Positions 58,655-64,000 of a DNA stretch of 64,000 nucleotides are shown here, piece by piece. Location of the stretch: assembly GCA_902778375.1 (NCBI GenBank), contig CACYXJ010000001.1:35240-99239 (forward strand), read 5' to 3'. The notes under the pieces were generated by a model. It was given only the letters and a program-made list of their open reading frames with translations. It was not told the DNA's origin and did no database searches. How positions within the stretch are numbered: the first letter of the stretch is position 1; each line of letters starts with the position of its first letter. A program made the translations under genes and the position numbers. This DNA comes from an uncultured Erysipelotrichaceae bacterium. Lineage in GTDB: Bacteria > Bacillota_I > Bacilli_A > Erysipelotrichales > Erysipelotrichaceae.

Positions 58655-59708
58655 GTATCTGAAAAACGTGGAAGCGGCCGAAGCGGAAGTCAAGGCGGCG
58701 AAGAAGCAGCTGCAGCAGGCTGAACGGGCAAAGAAAAAGGAAATCAATGCCGCGGCGAAAAAACTGCAGGCTGCCAGGGATGACGTATACCGGCCACGGA
58801 ACAGTTTTGCCGGCATCGATCTCTATCTCGACCATCTGGAATACAATCAACGCAGCTACCGTCTGGATCAAAGCGTACAGACGGATCTCAGGATCAGGGA
58901 CAAACTGTATCTGACGATCAGCACCCCGGACGGGATCATCAATGTCGACGCCGATAAGAAAAGCGAATCCAAGGCAGACATATTCGTCGGTGACGTTCTT
59001 TCCGCTGCCGCTCACGGCAGGGAAAACTATGAACGGGGACTGCAGGCGATCGATGCTGCTTCGAATGAAGTACAGACAATTGAAAACGACCGCCGGCAGA
59101 TCGAAGATGCGGCTGCCGTACTGAAAGACAAGGAAGATGCTCTGCAGTATCTGATCGACACAGCCGCCCCGCATGAAGTAGATCTTCTGAATGAGCGCAA
59201 CAGGAAACAGAAAAAGCAGAAACTGATCATCGGTGGTGTTGCCGGCGTTCTGCTGATTGCCGGACTGTCCTCGCTGTTCGGAAAGAAACCGGAGAGTCAG
59301 CCGTCATCCGCAGCTGTACCTGCTGCTGAAAAAGAAACAGTCAAAGAGGAAACAAAACAGGAACCGGTCAAGGAAGAAGTCAAAGAGGAAGTCAAGGAAG
59401 AGCCGAAAGAAGAACCTGCGGAACAGCCTGCTGAAGAACCGGCGGACGGTATCCGTCCCGAATTCCGCGAGGCAATGGAAAGCTATGAGGAATTCTTTGA
59501 TGAATATATCGCATTTATGAAAACCGTGGAAGAAGACAGCACCTCACCGGAAATTCTGATGAAGTATTACGACTATCTGGAACAGTATACAGAGACAATG
59601 GAAAAACTTGATGCCATTGACGAAAGCGAACTGAGCTACGAAGAAGACATGCTGTATCTGGAAACTCTGAACCGCATCAACAAGAAACTATATGAGGCGG
59701 CGCAGTAA
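58647..59708 (+). CDS. Membrane protein with DUF6591-like C-terminus
   Basis: 353 residues from ATG 58647 (GGAAGGAAG upstream). N-terminal coiled coil (EAEVKAAKKQLQQAERAKKK). Middle domain of mixed alpha/beta (SFAGIDLYLDHLEYNQRSYR; LYLTISTPDGIINVDADKKS). One hydrophobic helix (KLIIGGVAGVLLIAGLSSLF, about 198-217), then a long Glu/Lys/Pro repeat, then IRPEFREAMESYEEFFDEYI, a block I associate with DUF6591 (RPEF-K-x-x-MDSYE-x-F-x-DEY). Cytosolic N-terminus and outer C-terminus. Coupled to the MerR gene. Confidence 0.7.
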   Translation: MSEYLKNVEAAEAEVKAAKKQLQQAERAKKKEINAAAKKLQAARDDVYRPRNSFAGIDLYLDHLEYNQRSYRLDQSVQTDLRIRDKLYLTISTPDGIINVDADKKSESKADIFVGDVLSAAAHGRENYERGLQAIDAASNEVQTIENDRRQIEDAAAVLKDKEDALQYLIDTAAPHEVDLLNERNRKQKKQKLIIGGVAGVLLIAGLSSLFGKKPESQPSSAAVPAAEKETVKEETKQEPVKEEVKEEVKEEPKEEPAEQPAEEPADGIRPEFREAMESYEEFFDEYIAFMKTVEEDSTSPEILMKYYDYLEQYTETMEKLDAIDESELSYEEDMLYLETLNRINKKLYEAAQ

Positions 59709-59736
59709 AAACCGTATTCTTGCGAATACGGTTTTT
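59707..59736. terminator. Bidirectional terminator
   Basis: AAAACCGTATTC-TTGC-GAATACGGTTTTT between convergent genes. Confidence 0.9.
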
Positions 59737-59737
59737 C

Positions 59738-60715
59738 TTAATCACTGTATTTATTTTCTGCCTCTTTCAGGACGGTTCTGAACCGTTCCCTGAGAGATTC
59801 CGGCGAAATGATTTCGATTACGTCGAGGAACTGCTGGGCCAGGAAGATCGCGCCGGCTTCAGTTGTTGTGCAGCGGACCAGACTGGTGTCGTCATTGCTG
59901 GCCTGTGCATTCATGCCCGGACCGAGGATATCACGCAGCTGCGGCAGGATCCTGTCGGCACAGCGGAAGACGACGGAAACGGTATCGCCGGCAAACATGA
60001 ACAGCTTGTTTTCAGCATAGCGGTAGGCTTCGGTATTCTCCGTCCGGCTCAGTCTTCTCACCGGTTCGTTCAGGACGGTGGGGCTTTTGATCTTGTCGAT
60101 GCGGAAATGGGTGAGGTTGACATATTTCGGATTGGATGCGATCAGATACGGCCTGGAATCCTGCCAGACGATATAGCGCGGTTCAATCACATACGGTTCC
60201 TTGCGGCATGCTTCCTTTTTCAGTTCCGGATCATAGCGCAGATAGGAAAATGACAGTTTCTTTTTGTCCCGGATCGCTTCGGAAATTACTTCGATATTAT
60301 ACAGAAGCATCTTGTTTTCCGATTTCAGACGGTTGGGCAGATAGACGGAAGAGCGGAACTCCTCGCGCTGCTGCTTCGGTAGTTCCATGAGCAGCTTTCC
60401 GATCAGTTCCTCGCTTTGTTTCTGGTTGATGATGTGGGAAGCATGAATGGCATTGCACAGCATCAGGATTTCGCCTTTTTCGAACTTCCTGCTCATCAGG
60501 TAATAGCCCTTGCCGTTGTCAGAGACATCGGAAATCTCATAACCGGCCTGACGCAGGATCTGAATATTGGAATAGACGGTGCGTCTCTCAATCGATGTAC
60601 CGAGGCGTCTGTCGATCCTTTCGATCAGATCATTGGCAGTCAGGATGTGGTTTTCATCCGATTCTTCCTGCAGGATCTGCAGCATCGTAAAGGGAATATG
60701 TTTTTTCTCTGCCAT
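59738..60715 (-). CDS. WYL-domain transcriptional regulator
   Basis: 325 residues, GAGAGG upstream. N-terminal winged helix (HILTANDLIERIDRRLGTSI, ERRTVYSNIQILRQAGYEIS). Residues 130-230 form a WYL domain (ISEAIRDKKKLSFSYLRYDP, then YVIEPRYIVWQDSRPYLIAS, with the W-Y-L-like signature as P-x-x-I-V-W-x-x-x-x-PYLI). C-terminal WCX extension (VSVVFRCADRILPQLRDILG). WYL proteins bind nucleotides or other ligands and control DNA repair, CRISPR or other defence genes. Divergent from the gene at 60834. Confidence 0.85.
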   Translation of the reverse strand: MAEKKHIPFTMLQILQEESDENHILTANDLIERIDRRLGTSIERRTVYSNIQILRQAGYEISDVSDNGKGYYLMSRKFEKGEILMLCNAIHASHIINQKQSEELIGKLLMELPKQQREEFRSSVYLPNRLKSENKMLLYNIEVISEAIRDKKKLSFSYLRYDPELKKEACRKEPYVIEPRYIVWQDSRPYLIASNPKYVNLTHFRIDKIKSPTVLNEPVRRLSRTENTEAYRYAENKLFMFAGDTVSVVFRCADRILPQLRDILGPGMNAQASNDDTSLVRCTTTEAGAIFLAQQFLDVIEIISPESLRERFRTVLKEAENKYSD

Positions 60716-60749
60716 AGGTAAAACCTCTCTATTTCAATGTAGCACAGGT

Positions 60750-60764
60750 GGCGTGTTTATTGTT
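60750..60764 (+). promoter_or_regulatory. Sigma-54-like -24/-12 element
   Basis: TGGCGTGTTTATTGT; GG at 60751-60752, GT at 60763-60764. One T in the T-run is A. 71 bases before the gene at 60834; weaker than the other copies. TTACACT near 60800 could be a sigma-A alternative. Confidence 0.35.
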
Positions 60765-60833
60765 GATGATAAACAAGGCGGAATGAAAAGATGGTTTTGT
60801 GTTACACTGCATTCATAAGAGAGGTATAGAATC

Positions 60834-61460
60834 ATGGGACTGTTCGATATGTTTGCAAAAAAGGAAACCGATGAACAGACAGTGGAACGGCTGGCGAAGA
60901 ATGCCGGCAATATCGTCGAAATGCTGAAAGACACATTGAGAGGACCCAATGGTGTGGATATGAAGTTCCCGCTGCTGTACGCGGCAGGTCTGGCCGGACA
61001 TGCCTGTCTTGAGGCAGTCAAGGCGGAAAGGGGAACATTCCAGGTCGCAACCGCCAAGAACGGCAAGCGTTTCTATTTCGGAGACGATCTCAATCATTAT
61101 CTTCTCGAGGACAAATACAGTGTCTTCTCCTTCTGCAACGCTGTCTCCCACAACGAGACAGAAGAGATCCTTGGAATCGTGAAAGATACCGCCATGAAGG
61201 TCGGCAGCGATGAACTGCTGATCTGGGGAATGCCGGCTGACAGCGTATATCCGAAAATCAAGGACTGCTGGGACGGCATCTTCATCAATATGACGAACAG
61301 ATACTGCCGCAGGCCTTCCGAATGGCCGGTATTGTACAGTATTGTCCTTCAGAATGTGATTCTGCAGGCGATCAGTGCCGGCGCCAAGGATCAGGAAGCA
61401 GGTCGGATGGCCATGGAAGTCGCGATCGTCATCGCCAAAATGGATGACGATTCAATCTGA
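60834..61460 (+). CDS. Hypothetical cytosolic protein
   Basis: 208 residues, GAGAGGT upstream. Starts MGLFDMFAKKETDEQTVERL, as many Bacillota housekeeping hypotheticals do. KFPLLYAAGLAGHACLEAVK, FQVATAKNGKRFYFGDDLNH, MKVGSDELLIWGMPADSVYP. No catalytic or metal motif. The terminal part is helical. Followed at 40 bases by the M15 peptidase gene, perhaps in one operon. Confidence 0.7.
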   Translation: MGLFDMFAKKETDEQTVERLAKNAGNIVEMLKDTLRGPNGVDMKFPLLYAAGLAGHACLEAVKAERGTFQVATAKNGKRFYFGDDLNHYLLEDKYSVFSFCNAVSHNETEEILGIVKDTAMKVGSDELLIWGMPADSVYPKIKDCWDGIFINMTNRYCRRPSEWPVLYSIVLQNVILQAISAGAKDQEAGRMAMEVAIVIAKMDDDSI

Positions 61461-61499
61461 AATAAAATGACACAGCGTGTCGAAAAGGAGAAAAACGAG

Positions 61500-62150
61500 A
61501 TGTCTGAAGGAAGAGAATTCCGATATACGACAAGTGATGACAAAACGGATTTCGTGTCACTGGGCGAATTCATTCCCGGTATTCTTCTGGAAATCCGCTA
61601 TTATTCGGCCTTCAATTTTATCGGTGAAAGGATCCGGGGATACGAAGAACCGGTTGCCTTGATGACTAAAGAAGGCGCGGCAGCCCTGAAAAAGGTCAGC
61701 GAAGATCTGGAAAAAGAGGGATATGTACTCAAGATCTATGATGCCTACCGGCCGCAGATGGCAGTGGATCATTTCGTTGCCTGGGGCGAGGATACCGGCG
61801 ATATCCGCATGAAGCAGTATTTCTATCCCGAACTGAACAAGAGCGAAGCATTCGAGAAGGGATTTATCGCCACCCATTCCGGCCACAGCCGGGGAAGCAC
61901 AGTCGATCTGACTCTGTTCGATATGAAGACCGGCAGGGATGTCGACATGGGCGGACCTTTCGATTACTTCGGGGAACTTTCCCATCCTGATTACAGAGGC
62001 ATCACAGACGAACAGTATGAAAACCGCATGATCCTGCGGGATGCGATGATGAAGCATGGTTTTCTGCCGATTGCCGAGGAATGGTGGCATTTCACCCTGA
62101 AGGATGAACCGTATCCGGATACCTACTTCACATTTCCTGTCAGACAATAA
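61500..62150 (+). CDS. M15 D-Ala-D-Ala dipeptidase (VanX-like)
   Basis: 216 residues from ATG 61500 (AAAAGGAG). ILLEIRYYSAFNFIGERIRG, VLKIYDAYRPQMAVDHFVAW, THSGHSRGSTVDLTLFD (S-x-H-x-x-G-x-x-x-D zinc motif), GPFDYFGELSHPD and IAEEWWHFTLKD (E-x-W-H, catalytic Glu and last His) identify an M15D dipeptidase like VanX/DdpX. In the family it splits D-Ala-D-Ala, so it may serve peptidoglycan recycling or D-Ala catabolism. No other vancomycin resistance genes are here. Cytosolic. Confidence 0.88.
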   Translation: MSEGREFRYTTSDDKTDFVSLGEFIPGILLEIRYYSAFNFIGERIRGYEEPVALMTKEGAAALKKVSEDLEKEGYVLKIYDAYRPQMAVDHFVAWGEDTGDIRMKQYFYPELNKSEAFEKGFIATHSGHSRGSTVDLTLFDMKTGRDVDMGGPFDYFGELSHPDYRGITDEQYENRMILRDAMMKHGFLPIAEEWWHFTLKDEPYPDTYFTFPVRQ

Positions 62151-62178
62151 AAGAACTCGATCGATTCGAGTTCTTTTC
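62149..62178. terminator. Bidirectional terminator
   Basis: AAAGAACTCGA-TCGA-TTCGAGTTCTTTT between convergent genes. Confidence 0.9.
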
Positions 62179-62185
62179 CTTTGCA

Positions 62186-63388
62186 TTATTTCGCCTGGTT
62201 TTCAACGTTGTATCTGTGTTCTTCCTTGATTGCCTGCAGCAGGGCGGGATCAAGAAGCACGTCGATGGCAGTCCAGGCCAGGGCAGTCGCGCCAAGAACG
62301 ATGGAATCCATGCCTTTCTTCGAACAGGAGGCTTCCACCATATCCTGGGAATGGCCGGCGATGGCGACATCACTGATGCTGAGGGAGGGCTGGATGACCG
62401 GGACGACCTGCGAGACATTGCCGACATCGCTGGAACCGGGCTGTACTTCCCATGTCTGAGGCACAGATTCATGTCCGAGTGCTTTCAGATTGTCAGCCCA
62501 TACCTGGTCGAGTTTCGGCGTCAGTACCATGTTGTCGACAAAGTTGGCATAGGGCTTCATGGAACCTTTCGTACCTGTCTGCAGGGCCGCGCCTTCGACG
62601 ATCTTTTCAACCTTGGCAACAAGATCCTGGACGGTGGTCTTGGCCGCAGCTCTCAGGAAGTACCTTGAACGGGTGTATTCGGGGATGACGTTGGGTGCCG
62701 TTCCGCCGTCGGTGATGATGCCATGCATTCTGACATCCGGCAGAACCTGCTGTCTGAGCATGCTGATGGCATTATAGACAAGGATCTGGGCATCCAGGGC
62801 ATTCAGACCGTGGTAAGGATCGGCTGCCGCATGGGCCGGCTTTCCCCAAAATTCGATTTCCATCGCGGCATTTGCCAGATTGCGGGAAGACAGTTCATTT
62901 TCCGGAGCCCCGTTGGGATGGACGCATAAGGCAAAGTCGACATCGTCGAAGTAGCCGTCACGTACGAAACTGCCTTTCGAACTTCCTTCTTCACCGCCTT
63001 CTTCTCCCGGCGTACCGTACAGACGTACTTCCCCGCCGATCTCGTCGATGATGCTTTTCAGTGCTGCCGCAGCCAGCGAGGATGTGGCACCGAAGATATT
63101 ATGGCCGCACCCATGTCCAAGACCTGCCAGGGCATCATATTCCGCCAGAAAGGCAACGACCGGTCCCGGTTTTCCGGTACTGTAATATGCCGCAAAACCC
63201 GTACGCTGATGGGCTGCCGGCAGTTCGATTTCGAAACCTTCATCCTTCAGCTGATTGCTGAGGATCTCGGAAGCGAAGAATTCATAATTGGATACTTCCG
63301 GATTGGCATGGATCGCCAGGGCAATGTTCTGATACACTCTGCCGTGTTCCTGGGCAAAAGCGGCTGTTCTTTCCTTGAAATCTGTCAT
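62186..63388 (-). CDS. M20-family amidohydrolase
   Basis: 400 residues behind GGGAGG. LAEYDALAGLGHGCGHNIFG, TPGEEGGEEGSSKGSFVRDG, ALCVHPNG, and GHSQDMVE at the end give the metal-binding His/Glu/Asp set of the AbgB-like branch of M20 (aminoacylase / aminobenzoyl-glutamate hydrolase, carboxypeptidase). A dimerisation lid domain sits between residues 170 and 290. Hydrolyses N-acyl amino acids or dipeptides in the cytosol. All motifs are intact. Confidence 0.88.
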   Translation of the reverse strand: MTDFKERTAAFAQEHGRVYQNIALAIHANPEVSNYEFFASEILSNQLKDEGFEIELPAAHQRTGFAAYYSTGKPGPVVAFLAEYDALAGLGHGCGHNIFGATSSLAAAALKSIIDEIGGEVRLYGTPGEEGGEEGSSKGSFVRDGYFDDVDFALCVHPNGAPENELSSRNLANAAMEIEFWGKPAHAAADPYHGLNALDAQILVYNAISMLRQQVLPDVRMHGIITDGGTAPNVIPEYTRSRYFLRAAAKTTVQDLVAKVEKIVEGAALQTGTKGSMKPYANFVDNMVLTPKLDQVWADNLKALGHESVPQTWEVQPGSSDVGNVSQVVPVIQPSLSISDVAIAGHSQDMVEASCSKKGMDSIVLGATALAWTAIDVLLDPALLQAIKEEHRYNVENQAK

Positions 63389-63467
63389 GATAACCTCCCG
63401 GTTTGATATATATTTGTATTCAAAATACCTTCCTGATTCACCGGCGTCAATTCATCTGCCTTCTGAC

Positions 63468-63482
63468 TGGCATGTTTTTTGC
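63468..63482 (+). promoter_or_regulatory. Sigma-54-like -24/-12 element
   Basis: TGGCATGTTTTTTGC; GG at 63469-63470, GC at 63481-63482; identical 15-mer to 55742-55756. 45 bases before the HIRAN gene. Confidence 0.6.
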
Positions 63483-63525
63483 CGGAGGTCTTTTGTATCC
63501 TTTGGTCAGTATCAGGAGTACAGTT

Positions 63526-63840
63526 ATGAAAAACCAGGAATACTATATTACGATTACCGGAATCGATTACTATGGCGGTCATGAGATGTTCCGTCCGGGA
63601 ATGTCAGTCAGGCTGCGCAAGGAACATGACAACAGCTACGACGATGAAGCAATCGCTGTCTACAGCCGCAAGAACTGCCGCCTCGGCTATGTGGCCAACA
63701 GCGTGCACACGGCCGCAAGAGGGACATTTTCAGCCGGCCGTCTCTATGATAAATTTGAAGAAGAACTGAATGCCCGGGTTCTGTTTGTGATGCATGATGC
63801 CGTCATTGCCGAAACCGGACAGGAAAAAGAGAAAGGATGA
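63526..63840 (+). CDS. HIRAN-domain protein
   Basis: 104 residues from ATG 63526, AGGAG upstream. YYITITGIDYYGGHEMFRPG, VRLRKEHDNSYDDEAIAVYS and RLGYVANSVH match the HIRAN domain (G-x-x-(Y/H), V-x-L-x-x-E-x-x-N-x-x-D-x-x-AI-x-V, GY-V). HIRAN binds the 3 prime end of single-stranded DNA in HLTF helicases; stand-alone bacterial copies occur near DNA-repair or defence ATPases. Here the gene overlaps the start of an AAA ATPase by 4 bases, which supports a joint DNA-related role. Confidence 0.85.
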   Translation: MKNQEYYITITGIDYYGGHEMFRPGMSVRLRKEHDNSYDDEAIAVYSRKNCRLGYVANSVHTAARGTFSAGRLYDKFEEELNARVLFVMHDAVIAETGQEKEKG

Positions 63841-64000
63841 TTCCTTTGAACGATCTGTTTATCAGAAGTTTCCGAATCGACTGGGACAGGATCGGCAGCG
63901 ACAGCTATCTGCGGCGGATTGCTTCCCTAAAAGATCTTCAGGAACTTGCATTTACGAAAAACGTGACATTTTTCGCCGGCGAAAACGGAACCGGGAAATC
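63837..64000 (+). CDS. AAA ATPase, N-terminal fragment (cut by window edge)
   Basis: Starts MIPLNDLFIRSFRIDWDRIG and reaches FFAGENGTGKS, an ABC-type/SMC-like P-loop (G-x-N-G-x-GKS), at the last bases. Family: free-standing ATPases with FENGTGKST-type loops, some of them anti-phage or repair proteins. It is coupled to the HIRAN gene. The rest lies beyond the window, so function cannot be read. Confidence 0.8.
   Translation, partial: MIPLNDLFIRSFRIDWDRIGSDSYLRRIASLKDLQELAFTKNVTFFAGENGTGK

Noticed and set aside
1..64000. CRISPR arrays, tRNA or rRNA genes, insertion sequences, integrases.
   Set aside because: No direct repeats with regular spacers, cloverleaf structures, transposase or integrase motifs were found by reading both strands.

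Overview
The window reads as a chromosomal stretch of a Gram-positive Bacillota. Genes are compact, with AGGAGG-type ribosome sites, many small lipoproteins, a YolD/UmuC-type polymerase pair, XRE-TPR and WYL regulators, and hairpin-plus-T terminators at almost every convergent junction. The mixture (double-glycine peptides, ATC-hydrolase-like proteins, HMM-poor small genes, intermediate GC core) would fit a gut member of the Erysipelotrichia or a relative, but there is no rRNA or tRNA to prove it and the placement is inference. I saw no tRNA, rRNA, CRISPR array, transposase or integrase.

Layout. 1-6.5 kb is an AT-rich defence-like island: the end of mcrB, mcrC, a scar made of two helicase fragments, then an unrecognised cluster (all-helical protein, TerB-like protein, glycine-zipper membrane protein, Era-like GTPase with a DUF697-type tail). 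6.7-11.7 kb is core-like: XRE regulator, double-glycine peptide, NifX-SlyD fusion, GntP-type permease, metallo-beta-lactamase-fold hydrolase, TetR regulator. 12-17.7 kb is a second AT-rich island with an HTH-TPR protein and three genes that look like the remains of an ATPase/DUF6339 defence-type locus. 17.9-28.3 kb carries double-glycine peptides, a VanY-like peptidase, a TPR membrane protein, two ATC-hydrolase-like proteins, a GH1 glycosidase and an Ltp-repeat lipoprotein. 28.5-48 kb is mostly housekeeping or membrane functions: a CASTOR/POLLUX-type channel, a permease split by a frameshift, MFS, M42 peptidase, a large lipase-membrane protein, and YolD/UmuC. 47.6-64 kb mixes small zinc-finger genes, an HD hydrolase, transporters, aroD, a MerR regulator, a WYL regulator, M15 and M20 peptidases, and ends in a HIRAN protein overlapping the start of an AAA ATPase.

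Cross-cutting signals are the most interesting part. (1) Nine intergenic copies of a TGGC-N7-TTTG[C/T]-like element with GG and G[C/T] exactly 10 bases apart match the -24/-12 geometry of sigma-54 promoters; most lie 39-71 bases upstream of small unannotated genes. (2) Five scattered genes encode proteins with bacteriocin-type double-glycine leaders, in at least two paralogous pairs, with no exporter or maturation enzyme beside them except, possibly, two ATC-hydrolase-like proteins. (3) Two distant promoters share a MerR-type operator inside an over-long -35/-10 spacer, one of them in front of the MerR gene itself. (4) Two promoters of the second island share a TGGACC-N5-GGYCCA palindrome at the same distance from the -10 box. 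(5) Several promoters place the start codon about 7-8 bases after the -10 box, implying leaderless mRNAs. Gene functions are assigned from motifs read by eye and remembered family features; no database search was possible.
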